Positions 48,580 through 61,057 of a DNA stretch of 64,000 nt are shown here, in pieces. Source of the stretch: Alicyclobacillus fastidiosus. Lineage in GTDB: Bacteria; Bacillota; Bacilli; Alicyclobacillales; Alicyclobacillaceae. How positions within the stretch are numbered: the first letter of the stretch is position 1; every line of letters starts with the position of its first letter. The position numbers and the translations under genes were made by a program. The notes under the pieces are model-generated. The model worked only from the letters and a program-made list of their open reading frames with translations, ran no database searches and had not been told where the DNA came from. The stretch spans positions 5,260,501 through 5,324,500 of the forward strand of contig NZ_CP104067.1 in assembly GCF_026651875.1 (NCBI RefSeq), written 5' to 3'.

Positions 48580-50187
48580 TTACCCGTGCGTAAATCCGGG
48601 GTGAATCACCTGCTCTTGCTCATCGACCTCAGCGGGATTTGGCTGAACGCTGCCGCGGCGCAATACGAAGCCTAATAGAGCACCTGCGATCGCGATGAAC
48701 ATCATGATCCAAAATGTATCGTCAAAACCCTTTACCGCGGCACCTACGAGAGCCTGTTTCACCATCGCCATCGCGTGCGCCGCTTGCGGGGAAAGATGTG
48801 TCGAGGCCGCATTAGCGCTGCCCTGCCCAGTGAGACTCGTCGTATCAGGAACGTGGATCCCCTGTTTGGCGAGTTGGGTCTTCACCTCGTTGGTGTGAGT
48901 GGTGACACGCGCCGTGAGGATGGTCACAAGCGTGGCTACGGCGAGCGAAGTGACGACTTGCTGCAGCGCGTTCGACAGAGACGTCACGCGGCTAACCAGC
49001 GCCCGCGGGGCCTTGTTCATCAAGTGAGTCGTGAGCGGCATCATCATCAGACCCATTCCGCCGCCCGAAAGCAGCAGGGCCCAAATCAAATCCTTGCCGT
49101 CGGTCGTAGGCGTGACATGTGACAACTGGAAGACCGCCGTGGACACTATGCCGAGGCCCACCACCACCAGCCATCGGGCGCCTATCCGATCGAAGAGAAT
49201 CCCGCCAAACGGCATCAGAACGCCGGATGCGATGGCCTGTGGCAAGAGGATGAGCCCCGTGTCAAACGCACCGTACCCCCTCGCCTGCTGAAGAAATTGG
49301 GGGATTAAGAACAGCGCGCCAAAGAGAGCGAACTGGCCTACCCACTGAACGATGATGGCGAGCGTAAAATCGATGGACTTAAACACGCGCAGTTCGAGCA
49401 GCGGCGTGTCCGAGCGCAGTTCGGCGACAATAAAGAGCGCGAGTGCCAAGCCGCCGACGACAAGCCCCGCAATCGTCTTCGCACTGTGCCAACCATTTGC
49501 CCCTTCACTGACGCCGTAGGACAATGCCGCAAATGCAATCGGCCCGAGAATCGTCCCCCATACGTCCATCCCGGCGACGTCCTGTTTCTTCCACTGTGGC
49601 AGTCCCTTTAGTCCTATCAGCAGGCAGAGGAGCCCGATGGGTAAATTCAAGAGGAAAATCCACCGCCACGAGTGGTACTGTACCAGCCACCCAGCCAATA
49701 CGGGGCCAATCGCGGGCGCAAACAGGATGGGTATCCCCATCATGCCCATGACGGCTCCGGCCTTCTCCGGCGGGGTTAACCGGTAAATGTACGCCATCGC
49801 CACGGGAAGCACGCTGCCACCGCCAAGCCCCTGAAGAATTCGGTACAAAATCAACAGCCCTGCGGAGTGTGGCGTCGAACACATCACGGACCCAATCGTG
49901 AAAAGTACGGTTGACGACAGAAAGATGGTCTTCGCCCCGAATCGATCCGCCAGCCACCCTGACAGTGGAATCACCGCAGCCTGGGCCAACGTGTAACCCG
50001 TGACGGTCCACTCCAGCGTAGGCAGTTGCGTGTGAAAGTCGGTCACCAATTTTGGGAGTGCGACGTTCATCACCGTGTTGTCGAGTACGACCATGAACAC
50101 ACCGGCAATGATGGCGATCAACGGCACGACGATACTCGATATTCTGAATTCCTTGCTGGAATCCATCGGCATGGCCATTTGACTCAA
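48580..50187 (-). CDS. DHA2-family MFS multidrug efflux transporter
   Basis: 535 residues, fourteen membrane helices. Drug:H+ antiporter-2 motifs: LDNTVMNVALP (motif D1), GWLADRFGAK (motif A), YRILQGLGGGSV (motif B) and GPVLAGWL (motif C). Exports hydrophobic or cationic compounds with proton influx; substrate unknown. TTG start at 50187, eight bases after GGGAGG. Divergent from the TetR gene, with palindromic operators between. Confidence 0.93.
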   Translation of the reverse strand: MSQMAMPMDSSKEFRISSIVVPLIAIIAGVFMVVLDNTVMNVALPKLVTDFHTQLPTLEWTVTGYTLAQAAVIPLSGWLADRFGAKTIFLSSTVLFTIGSVMCSTPHSAGLLILYRILQGLGGGSVLPVAMAYIYRLTPPEKAGAVMGMMGIPILFAPAIGPVLAGWLVQYHSWRWIFLLNLPIGLLCLLIGLKGLPQWKKQDVAGMDVWGTILGPIAFAALSYGVSEGANGWHSAKTIAGLVVGGLALALFIVAELRSDTPLLELRVFKSIDFTLAIIVQWVGQFALFGALFLIPQFLQQARGYGAFDTGLILLPQAIASGVLMPFGGILFDRIGARWLVVVGLGIVSTAVFQLSHVTPTTDGKDLIWALLLSGGGMGLMMMPLTTHLMNKAPRALVSRVTSLSNALQQVVTSLAVATLVTILTARVTTHTNEVKTQLAKQGIHVPDTTSLTGQGSANAASTHLSPQAAHAMAMVKQALVGAAVKGFDDTFWIMMFIAIAGALLGFVLRRGSVQPNPAEVDEQEQVIHPGFTHG

Positions 50188-50253
50188 GGAATTGTCCTCC
50201 CAGAGCAGCCTCTTGCGGCCGCTTCATTCACAAAGTTGTGGCACAACCTAAAC

Positions 50254-50267
50254 CGGACACGTGTCCG
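50254..50267. promoter_or_regulatory. palindromic operator O2
   Basis: CGGACACGTGTCCG, perfect 14-base palindrome inside the transporter leader, about 9 bases downstream of its -10 box. Shares CGGACA/TGTCCG half-sites with the other operator; centres 29 bases apart. Confidence 0.75.
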
Positions 50268-50275
50268 ATTTGGGC

Positions 50276-50304
50276 ATCGTAACGGACAGCTGTCCGTTTG
50301 TCAA
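50276..50304 (-). promoter_or_regulatory. promoter of the DHA2 transporter gene
   Basis: On the minus strand TTGACA (50299-50304), 17-base spacer, TACGAT (50276-50281). The 18-base operator fills the spacer almost exactly, so repressor binding would block RNA polymerase. Confidence 0.8.
50281..50298. promoter_or_regulatory. palindromic operator O1
   Basis: AACGGACAGCTGTCCGTT, a perfect 18-base palindrome. It lies in the spacer of the transporter promoter and touches the -35 box of the TetR gene, so one bound dimer could affect both genes. Confidence 0.8.
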
Positions 50305-50326
50305 TGACACGGTGTATACTTATGAT
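50298..50326 (+). promoter_or_regulatory. promoter of the TetR gene
   Basis: TTGTCA (50298-50303), 17-base spacer, TATGAT (50321-50326). Its -35 box overlaps the -35 of the divergent promoter (shared TTTGTCAA). Confidence 0.75.
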
Positions 50327-50365
50327 GTGCGATTGCAGTTCAAACCACGGAAATAGGTGAATGAT

Positions 50366-50962
50366 GTGACGATACGTAGACGGCGGAAGGACGCGGTAGA
50401 AAGTCGTGATAAAATCCTCGATACGGCCCGGACACTCTTTAAAGACTGTGGTGTTCAGTCCGTTAGCATGCATCAAATTGCACAGTGCGCCCACGTCGGC
50501 CAAGGGACGTTATACCGCCATTACGCACACAAAGGGGATCTGTGCCTTGCACTGCTGAAAGAAAGTGCAGAGGCGTTTCTCAAAAACTTGACGGATTGGG
50601 TGGAGGCGTCCCGCGGTCAAATTCCTCCCTACGACATCCTCGAGTCGGTGATCCGACAAATTATCGACTTTACGGATAACAACACTTCTCTGTTAACTGC
50701 CGTAAACAGCTCGAAATTCATCAGCAATAATCCGTTCTACCAGTATATTCACCGCCTGGTCAGCTCACTTGTCGCAGAACTCCTGCCGGAGGACAGCCCA
50801 CTGGATGCCACCCTGACGTCTGACATCATCCTCGCCGCCACGAGTCCAGCGCTCTATATGTTCGAGCGAGACGAACGCGGATACACCAAGGATCAGGTCT
50901 TTGATGCCATCCGGCTCACCTGTCTGAGCGGCTTGCGAACCCCACATTACGGCGGCGAGTAA
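50366..50962 (+). CDS. TetR/AcrR family transcriptional regulator
   Basis: 198 residues. N-terminal helix-turn-helix: RDKILDTARTLFKDCGVQSV then MHQIAQCAHVGQGTLYRHYA; the C-terminal ligand-binding domain is divergent as usual. It most likely represses the divergent drug exporter and itself. The start is GTG 50366, five bases after AGGTGA; GTG 50357 is an alternative but overlaps that site. Confidence 0.94.
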   Translation: MTIRRRRKDAVESRDKILDTARTLFKDCGVQSVSMHQIAQCAHVGQGTLYRHYAHKGDLCLALLKESAEAFLKNLTDWVEASRGQIPPYDILESVIRQIIDFTDNNTSLLTAVNSSKFISNNPFYQYIHRLVSSLVAELLPEDSPLDATLTSDIILAATSPALYMFERDERGYTKDQVFDAIRLTCLSGLRTPHYGGE

Positions 50963-50990
50963 ATCGCGGTTGCAAGACGTGGAGACGCGG

Positions 50991-51806
50991 TCACATCTCC
51001 GCCGTCTCCAGCCCGTCGAAGTAGTGCACTAGTTCGATGATCATGGCCCCCATCCGCTCCTGCTCCGGAGCGACAACGCGCGTGACCCCATGTTCGCGAA
51101 GCGCCTCCGCAGTGACCTTCCCGACGCCGGCCGCGACCACCTTCTCGAATCCGGCGACAAGGTCTCCATCTGCACCTGTCTGGCTCGCGTAACGAAACAA
51201 AAACCTCGGCTGCTGTGCACTCGTAAACGCTACCGCGTCCACGCTCCCCGTGCAAACCTCAGTCACCAACTGCTCCAAAACGACCGGCTCTGGCGGCATA
51301 TAATCGTACGCGTGGAGAAAGGACACACTTTCCCTCTTTTGCGCACACCAACGCTCAAGCGACTTTGGAAGCTCCCCGTGCAGTTGAACGCACACCTTCA
51401 GCCCCTCCATCGCAAACGGCTGCAGCGCGCGAAGAACCCCTTGTGTGGTACCGTCGTCATCCCGAGCATCCGGATGAATGCCTTGCTCAAGCAGGAACTT
51501 GGTCGTCTTCCTGCCTCGCGCCGCCACGCGCACCCTCTGCAAAAACGACGACAGCTCCTCCAACTGGCCAAGTCGTTCAGCCACCTGCCAGACTTTTTGG
51601 GCCCCGATTCCGGTCGTAAAAATCACCCAGTCGACATCGGACGCCAACATCGTCGTCAACTCGCGTTCCAGCAACGTCTCGTCCGTATATAACTTTCCCT
51701 GTAGAGAGCGGATCAAAGGCTCGCCGCCATTCTTCCGAACCAACGTCGCTATCTCTTCACTCCGCCGATCCGCCGCCACCACAATTCTCTTCCCCTCTAG
51801 CCTCAT
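50991..51806 (-). CDS. HemD-domain protein (uroporphyrinogen-III synthase-like)
   Basis: 271 residues with the two-lobed HemD fold: KRIVVAADRRSEEIATLVRK, DWVIFTTGIGAQKVW, AARGRKTTKFLLEQGI, SVDAVAFTSAQQPRFLF and AAGVGKVTAEALREHG. Such folds close the uroporphyrinogen ring in haem synthesis, but stand-alone copies outside hem operons can be regulatory partners; no hem genes are near. ATG 51806, with GGAGG twelve bases upstream. Convergent with the TetR gene. Confidence 0.82.
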   Translation of the reverse strand: MRLEGKRIVVAADRRSEEIATLVRKNGGEPLIRSLQGKLYTDETLLERELTTMLASDVDWVIFTTGIGAQKVWQVAERLGQLEELSSFLQRVRVAARGRKTTKFLLEQGIHPDARDDDGTTQGVLRALQPFAMEGLKVCVQLHGELPKSLERWCAQKRESVSFLHAYDYMPPEPVVLEQLVTEVCTGSVDAVAFTSAQQPRFLFRYASQTGADGDLVAGFEKVVAAGVGKVTAEALREHGVTRVVAPEQERMGAMIIELVHYFDGLETAEM

Positions 51807-51981
51807 CCTTCGACCAATCCTCCCGCTCCGAATTTAGCAATCCACTCGCCATCGCCGCATGCACCCACAGTGGCATCGCCCAGCACATCCGACTTTGCTC
51901 CTGTAGCGTACCGTAAGACCCACATGTAGACAATTGTACCGAAGGTCTTCATACAACCGCATTGCGAAGCTTTAGCAAGAC

Positions 51982-52022
51982 AAAAAGACCCCGAGGTCGG
52001 CATTTCTGCTTCCCTCAGGGTC
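51982..52022 (-). terminator. terminator of the rRNA operon
   Basis: GACCCTGAGG (minus strand, 52013-52022) pairs with CCTCGGGGTC (51987-51996) with one G-U pair, then TTTTTG, directly after 5S rRNA. Confidence 0.8.
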
Positions 52023-52032
52023 CTTCTCACTC

Positions 52033-52149
52033 GCCTGGCAACGACCTACTTTCCCAGCCCCTCTCGGGACAAGTATCCTCGGCGCTGGAGGTCTTCACGT
52101 CCGTGTTCGGTATGGGTACGGGTGTTTCCCCTCCGCTATGGTCACCAGA
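52033..52149 (-). rRNA. rrf: 5S ribosomal RNA
   Basis: Minus strand carries CTGGTGACCATAGCGG at the 5' side, the universal CCCATACCGAACACGG and the closing GTAGGTCGTTGCCAG. About 117 bases; ends are estimated by stem pairing. Confidence 0.93.
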
Positions 52150-52305
52150 CCGCTTGGCGTTCAGGTATTCGTTCGCACGGCTTCGGCCTATCGGCCTGCA
52201 GATGTGCTACTCACACCTTCACTCAAGCTTCCAGTTACGTCGCTCCGTAACTTTGTCTTTATCCTCGCTCCTGAATCATGGAACAACCTCTTCTTCTGTT
52301 CATCG

Positions 52306-55247
<2,942 letters not shown>

Positions 55248-55448
55248 GTTTTGACTTCCTAACCACAAACGTGATTATTCCATCTATAAATCCGGTTACG
55301 TTAACCTGTTACGCATTTACGGTTACCGGTTTTACTTATTCGAGGTTGTTCCATATTCAGTTGCCAAGGTACCTTGAGTTTACCTAGCCACAAGGGCTTT
55401 GGCTCCCTCAAAACTAAACACCCACGTCCTAAAAGCCTTGTTTCTCCG

Positions 55449-56985
<1,537 letters not shown>

Positions 56986-57103
56986 TACTGGCGTTACTTC
57001 ATAAATGTCTCGACGACGACTGTCGTCTCGACCGAAACTTTTAGGCGTGTGTGTTTAGTTTTCAAGGAACCAAATCAATCAGTGCCGCCGAAGCAGCTCA
57101 GAC

Positions 57104-57133
57104 AATATACCACGAATCTATCTTCGCTGTCTA
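57104..57133 (-). promoter_or_regulatory. rRNA operon promoter, proximal
   Basis: TAGACA (57128-57133), 18-base spacer and TATATT (57104-57109) on the minus strand, followed within 10 bases by GCTTCGGCGGCACTG, the same element that follows the distal -10 box. Between here and the 16S lies a leader with TTGAAAACTAAACA. Confidence 0.55.
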
Positions 57134-57244
57134 CTGGAACATTTTGCTTCAACTCGGTCGAACGTTACGGTTCGAAGCTGTGAGCCAATCAACCAGCGAC
57201 TTGGTATATCCTGTTTGTTCAGCAGTGCCGCCGAAGCGACAGGG

Positions 57245-57277
57245 AGTATACTATCATGCAATCATTCTATTCGTCAA
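57245..57277 (-). promoter_or_regulatory. rRNA operon promoter, distal
   Basis: TATACT (57245-57250) on the minus strand with TTGACG at 57272-57277; the 21-base gap is long, so the -35 may be different. Followed by CCCTGTC and then GCTTCGGCGGCACTG, repeated at the proximal promoter. Confidence 0.4.
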
Positions 57278-57492
57278 TCACCAGATTTACATGAGACGTA
57301 AGAGATTCACGATTGATTGGTCATCCCGAGCAACGAAACATCAAACCGCAAGGAGGATCCATGCGACGGTAAAAACAAACCGCAGATGTGCATCGGGCAG
57401 CGAATACGCGTGTATATATGAAGCAAAATATCAACACCTCCTTGGCAAACGGAGAAATTCGTCGGTTACACACGTTTTTTGAAATATACTGC

Positions 57493-57521
57493 TTGACTTG
57501 AGTCTGTGCCCGTGTTAAATT
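57493..57521 (+). promoter_or_regulatory. promoter of the tRNA array
   Basis: TTGACT (57493-57498), exactly 17 bases, then TAAATT (57516-57521), ending 33 bases before the first tRNA gene. Confidence 0.7.
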
Positions 57522-57554
57522 GGCTACTGCCTAATTCAAGCGGGCAAATCACAT

Positions 57555-57630
57555 GAGCCATTAGCTCAGTTGGTAGAGCACCTGACTTTTAATCAGGGTG
57601 TCGCTGGTTCGAGTCCAGCATGGCTCACCA
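57555..57630 (+). tRNA. tRNA-Lys (anticodon TTT)
   Basis: 76 bases with encoded CCA. Acceptor GAGCCAT/ATGGCTC; anticodon loop CTTTTAA; TTCGAGT in the T arm. First gene of the array. Confidence 0.96.
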
Positions 57631-57644
57631 TTTATATGCTATAT

Positions 57645-57719
57645 GCCACCTTGGCTCAGGGGTAGAGCGGCTCACTCGTAATGAGCAGGTCGTCGGTTCA
57701 AATCCGACAGGTGGCTCCA
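57645..57719 (+). tRNA. tRNA-Thr (anticodon CGT)
   Basis: Acceptor GCCACCT/AGGTGGC, anticodon loop CTCGTAA, CCA encoded. One of three threonine tRNAs here. Confidence 0.95.
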
Positions 57720-57720
57720 T

Positions 57721-57796
<76 letters not shown>

Positions 57797-57828
57797 TCAG
57801 TGATTTACATATCGTAAATCACAAACAT

Positions 57829-57904
57829 AGGGGCGTAGTTCAGCTGGTAGAACGGCGGTCTCCAAAACCGCATGTCGTGGGTTCAAGTCCTGCCGCCCCT
57901 GCCA
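57829..57904 (+). tRNA. tRNA-Trp (anticodon CCA)
   Basis: Acceptor AGGGGCG/CGCCCCT, anticodon loop CTCCAAA, CCA encoded. Preceded by a TTTAC-ATATC-GTAAA hairpin in the spacer. Confidence 0.95.
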
Positions 57905-57915
57905 TGTTTTGAAGT

Positions 57916-57990
57916 TGGGGAATAGCCAAGCGGTAAGGCAACGGTTTTTGGTACCGTCACGCGAAGGTTCGAATCCTTCTTCCCCAGCCA
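57916..57990 (+). tRNA. tRNA-Gln (anticodon TTG)
   Basis: Acceptor TGGGGAA/TTCCCCA, anticodon loop TTTTGGT, CCA encoded. Confidence 0.95.
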
Positions 57991-57992
57991 GT

Positions 57993-58069
57993 GTGCCCTT
58001 AGCTCAGCTGGATAGAGCGTTTGACTACGAATCAAAAGGTCGGGAGTTCGAATCTCTCAGGGCACGCCA
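57993..58069 (+). tRNA. tRNA-Arg (anticodon ACG)
   Basis: Acceptor GTGCCCT/AGGGCAC, anticodon loop CTACGAA, CCA encoded. A34 is expected to be edited to inosine by TadA. Confidence 0.95.
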
Positions 58070-58075
58070 GTTTGA

Positions 58076-58152
58076 CGGAGCATAGCGCAGCTTGGTAGCG
58101 CGCCTGCCTTGGGAGCAGGAGGTCGTGGGTTCGAATCCCGCTGCTCCGACCA
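58076..58152 (+). tRNA. tRNA-Pro (anticodon TGG)
   Basis: Acceptor CGGAGCA/TGCTCCG, anticodon loop CTTGGGA, CCA encoded. Confidence 0.95.
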
Positions 58153-58181
58153 GTGCAATTCAAAATTGCATGCATCACCCT

Positions 58182-58264
58182 CCCGGAGTGGCGGAATTGG
58201 CAGACGCACACGACTCAAAATCGTGCGGGAAACCGTGCCGGTTCGAGTCCGGCCTCCGGGACCA
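58182..58264 (+). tRNA. tRNA-Leu (anticodon CAA)
   Basis: Acceptor CCCGGAG/CTCCGGG, anticodon loop CTCAAAA, extended variable arm (class II), CCA encoded. Confidence 0.94.
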
Positions 58265-58267
58265 TGT

Positions 58268-58343
58268 GGGGGTATAGCTCAGCTGGGAGAGCACCTGCCT
58301 TGCAAGCAGGGGGTCGTCGGTTCGAATCCGTCTACCTCCACCA
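58268..58343 (+). tRNA. tRNA-Ala (anticodon TGC)
   Basis: Acceptor GGGGGTA/TACCTCC with one G-U pair, anticodon loop CTTGCAA, CCA encoded. Confidence 0.95.
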
Positions 58344-58346
58344 CAT

Positions 58347-58421
58347 TCCTCGATAGCTCAGCGGTAGAGCATCCGACTGTTAATCGGAGGGTCGTAGGTT
58401 CGAATCCTACTCGGGGAGCCA
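58347..58421 (+). tRNA. tRNA-Asn (anticodon GTT)
   Basis: Acceptor TCCTCGA/TCGGGGA, anticodon loop CTGTTAA, CCA encoded. Confidence 0.95.
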
Positions 58422-58426
58422 ATTTT

Positions 58427-58502
58427 GCTCCCATAGCTCAGTTGGCAGAGCGCATCCATGGTAAGGATGAGGTCACCAGTTCAAGCCTGGTTGGGAGCTC
58501 CA
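58427..58502 (+). tRNA. tRNA-Thr (anticodon GGT)
   Basis: Acceptor GCTCCCA/TGGGAGC, anticodon loop ATGGTAA, CCA encoded; third threonine isoacceptor. Confidence 0.94.
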
Positions 58503-58507
58503 GTCAT

Positions 58508-58582
58508 GGCCCCATGGTCAAGCGGTTAAGACACCGCCCTTTCACGGCGGTAACGCGGGTTCGAATCCCGCTGGGGTCACCA
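58508..58582 (+). tRNA. tRNA-Glu (anticodon TTC)
   Basis: Acceptor GGCCCCA/TGGGGTC, anticodon loop CTTTCAC, CCA encoded. Confidence 0.95.
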
Positions 58583-58654
58583 TTGTTGAGAAGGAAAGAA
58601 CTTCCCTCTTGACAGAGTAGTAGGCTAGCATGTACGATATTTATCGTATCTCTT

Positions 58655-58729
58655 GCGGAAGTGGCTCAGGGGTAGAGCATCGCCTTGCCAAGGCGAGGGT
58701 CGCGGGTTCGAATCCCGTCTTCCGCTCCA
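58655..58729 (+). tRNA. tRNA-Gly (anticodon GCC)
   Basis: Acceptor GCGGAAG/CTTCCGC, anticodon loop TTGCCAA, CCA encoded. The 72-base gap before it has a small ACGATA-TATCGT inverted repeat. Confidence 0.95.
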
Positions 58730-58763
58730 TGTTTCGGAGGATCGAATGGTCCTTCGAAAATGT

Positions 58764-58837
58764 GCGGGTGTAGTTTAATGGTAGAACGTCAGCTTCCCAA
58801 GCTGAGAGCGAGGGTTCGATTCCCTTCACCCGCTCCA
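58764..58837 (+). tRNA. tRNA-Gly (anticodon TCC)
   Basis: Acceptor GCGGGTG/CACCCGC, anticodon loop TTCCCAA, CCA encoded. Confidence 0.95.
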
Positions 58838-58845
58838 ATGCACTT

Positions 58846-58920
58846 GCGACTGTAGCTCAGGGGGAGAGCACCACCTTGACACGGTGGGGGTCACAGGTTC
58901 AATTCCTGTCAGTCGCACCA
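58846..58920 (+). tRNA. tRNA-Val (anticodon GAC)
   Basis: Acceptor GCGACTG/CAGTCGC, anticodon loop TTGACAC, CCA encoded. Confidence 0.95.
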
Positions 58921-58962
58921 TCTGCGTACGGCGCGTCGAGCTTTTGACCGCTTAACGCGTCA

Positions 58963-59037
58963 GGCCCTATCGTCTAATGGTTAGGACGCCGCCCTCTCAC
59001 GGCGGTAATAGGGATTCGAATCCCCTTAGGGTCACCA
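58963..59037 (+). tRNA. tRNA-Glu (anticodon CTC)
   Basis: Acceptor GGCCCTA/TAGGGTC, anticodon loop CTCTCAC, CCA encoded. Closely similar to the Glu-TTC gene of the same array. Confidence 0.94.
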
Positions 59038-59042
59038 TCTAT

Positions 59043-59136
59043 GGAGTGATGGCCGAGTAGGTCGAAGGCGCTCGCCTGCTAAGCGAGTATACGTCTTAAA
59101 AACGTATCGAGGGTTCGAATCCCTCTCACTCCGCCA
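59043..59136 (+). tRNA. tRNA-Ser (anticodon GCT)
   Basis: Acceptor GGAGTGA/TCACTCC, anticodon loop CTGCTAA, long variable arm (TACG-TCTTAAAAA-CGTA), CCA encoded. Confidence 0.95.
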
Positions 59137-59139
59137 CAT

Positions 59140-59216
59140 GGAACTGTGGTGTAGAGGCCTAACATGCCTGCCTGTCACGCAGGAGACCGCGGGTTCGAAT
59201 CCCGTCAGTTCCGCCA
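59140..59216 (+). tRNA. tRNA-Asp (anticodon GTC)
   Basis: Acceptor GGAACTG/CAGTTCC, anticodon loop CTGTCAC, CCA encoded. Confidence 0.95.
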
Positions 59217-59222
59217 ATATGT

Positions 59223-59299
59223 GGGCCCATAGCTCAGCTGGCTAGAGCGCACGACTGATAATCGTGAGGTCGGTGGTTCGAGTCCACCTGGGCCCACCA
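59223..59299 (+). tRNA. tRNA-Ile (anticodon GAT)
   Basis: Acceptor GGGCCCA/TGGGCCC, anticodon loop CTGATAA, CCA encoded. Last gene of the array. Confidence 0.95.
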
Positions 59300-59306
59300 A
59301 AGAAAT

Positions 59307-59347
59307 AAAGAGACCGATTTGCCTCGATGCGAATCGGTCTCTTTTTT
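59307..59347 (+). terminator. Rho-independent terminator of the tRNA array
   Basis: Arms AAAGAGACCGATT (59307-59319) and AATCGGTCTCTTT (59332-59344), followed by a run of T. Confidence 0.92.
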
Positions 59348-59664
59348 GTCGTAGCTCGATTTCGCCCAATTGCGTCAAGTGATCCCCTTACATGCAAAGG
59401 ATTCCCTAGCATTGTCATAACAAATTTGGTGCACAATACGCCCTAACAGTTCCCGTTCGTCAGGCGCTTCTGCCGTTCCCACCCATTCGCCAAGCAAGTT
59501 GCAAAGCATCTGCCGGAAGGCCGTGGCGCTTATCGGATACGAACCGGCGCCAGCCGTACAGCATCCCGACAGATGCTAAGGAGTCCCATGCTGCCAAGGC
59601 ATTGTGGGCCTCCAGTGCGTTGAGCAACGCGATCGTGGAGTCGCTAGTACCGCCACGACCTAGT
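59348..59664. other. 317 bases with no supported gene
   Basis: A minus-strand frame (59460-59708) runs into the oxidoreductase gene but lacks a ribosome site and any family resemblance. Nothing else is evident. Confidence 0.5.
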
Positions 59665-60969
59665 TCAATCGAGCAGCTCGGAAATCGATACCATTCGCCG
59701 CTCTGCAATCGAGCGATTGGCTGCGACTCCTAGTAGGACGGACATCGCTCCGGCTCGAGATCCCGCTTGGTGACCGAGCGGATCTGTTGTAGCATCGCGA
59801 AACAAATGGTCTTTGAGCAACCTATCCCCACCACCGTGCCCGCCCTGCCCCAGCGGTACTTCAAACGTCTGCACACCGCCGAACAGCGGGTAGAAGCGAA
59901 TCTCATGCGATGTTAGGCTCTCCTTCTGCCAAGGTTTCGCAAATCTCCAATCGACTGGCGTACGGACCTTTTCGTCTCGTCGCAAAGAGAAGTCCGATTG
60001 ATCCTCCTCCGATATAAAATATTCTGGTTCAAATGCCTCGAGTCGCCCCTTGGAGCCGTTGAATGCCACTTGCCAGCCCTCAAATGGCGTCGCCGCCGTC
60101 AGCGCATACGTGAGTTGAATATCATTTGGATAGCGCGCCAATACGGACATGGTGTCTTCGATGTCCGTATCGTCCGAGAAGACGCACTGATCTCGATAAT
60201 AGCCGTCGTGCGCCTCATGGTCTAAATACAACGAACGATACTCGCCCTCGGATACATCGAGATAAAACTCACAGCTATGCCCTAATTCACACGTCCTACA
60301 ACGCTCGCTGTGCCCAGGTTTTCGCTCTGAGCGGTAGAACTGGCGCGATCCGACCGCGAATACATCGATGGGTTCCTCACCCAACCACCAGTTGATCAAA
60401 TCGAAGTGGTGCGTGGCCTTGTGCACCAGTAATCCGCCAGAGTTCCGCTTCTGTCGATGCCAACGCCTGAAGTAATCCGCCCCATGCACCGTATCCAGGT
60501 ACCAGCGAAATTCCACAGAATGTACCTGTCCGACAATGCCTTGCATCAGCAGTTCCTTCACCTTGGTTTTATAGGGTGCATATCGGTAGTTAAAACTGAC
60601 GCGGACTCGCTTGCCTGTCTCCCGTTCGGCCTGCAGAATTGCACGTACTTTTTCATCGTCGATGGTCATGGGCTTTTCCGTAATGACATCTCTACCATAC
60701 TGTAGCGCTTTTAGGATAAATTCGTGATGCGTCGCGTCCTTCGTCGTCACGATGACCGTGTCACACTCAATTGCGTTCATCATCTGGTCGAAATCCGTAA
60801 ATATCGGAATATGCTGACCTAAAACGGCTCGGGCGTATTCTAGTCTCCCAAGGTTGGCGTCACATAGCGCTACGAGTTGTGCAACATCTGCGTATTCACT
60901 CACCAAATCCTTTGCAAACATGCCGATGCCCCTGGAACCAGTCCCAACGATGCAGTACTTTACCGTCAT
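59665..60969 (-). CDS. Gfo/Idh/MocA family oxidoreductase
   Basis: 434 residues. N-terminal Rossmann domain with KYCIVGTGSRGIGMFAKDLV and VALCDANLGRLEYAR, the family motif TEKPMTIDDEKV, then the C-terminal alpha/beta domain beginning RVRVSFNYRYAPY. A conserved acid/His site HKATHHFDLINWWLG is present. NAD(P)-dependent dehydrogenases of this family act on sugars, inositols or sugar acids; the substrate is unknown. ATG 60969 after GAAGGAGGAG. Operator 61021-61038 lies upstream; regulated by the adjacent LacI by inference. Confidence 0.88.
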   Translation of the reverse strand: MTVKYCIVGTGSRGIGMFAKDLVSEYADVAQLVALCDANLGRLEYARAVLGQHIPIFTDFDQMMNAIECDTVIVTTKDATHHEFILKALQYGRDVITEKPMTIDDEKVRAILQAERETGKRVRVSFNYRYAPYKTKVKELLMQGIVGQVHSVEFRWYLDTVHGADYFRRWHRQKRNSGGLLVHKATHHFDLINWWLGEEPIDVFAVGSRQFYRSERKPGHSERCRTCELGHSCEFYLDVSEGEYRSLYLDHEAHDGYYRDQCVFSDDTDIEDTMSVLARYPNDIQLTYALTAATPFEGWQVAFNGSKGRLEAFEPEYFISEEDQSDFSLRRDEKVRTPVDWRFAKPWQKESLTSHEIRFYPLFGGVQTFEVPLGQGGHGGGDRLLKDHLFRDATTDPLGHQAGSRAGAMSVLLGVAANRSIAERRMVSISELLD

Positions 60970-61020
60970 GCCGTCTCCTCCTTCGCGTTCTATCAAGTTA
61001 TGTATGCAATCACTCGCCAG

Positions 61021-61038
61021 AATAACAACGTTATTATT
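61021..61038. promoter_or_regulatory. operator for the LacI regulator, oxidoreductase side
   Basis: AATAACAACGTTATTATT, matching the perfect operator at 62095-62112 in 17 of 18 bases. It lies 52 bases upstream of the oxidoreductase start and overlaps a possible TTGTTA -35 box. Confidence 0.7.
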
Positions 61039-61057
61039 TGTGGCGAGGGCGACTTGT

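Noticed and set aside
58092-59217. Frames across the tRNA array, for example a 167-residue frame
   Set aside because: They are built from tandem tRNA repeats and have no independent support.
59460-59708. 83-residue minus-strand frame after the first Gfo/Idh gene
   Set aside because: It overlaps the oxidoreductase gene, lacks a ribosome site and resembles nothing.
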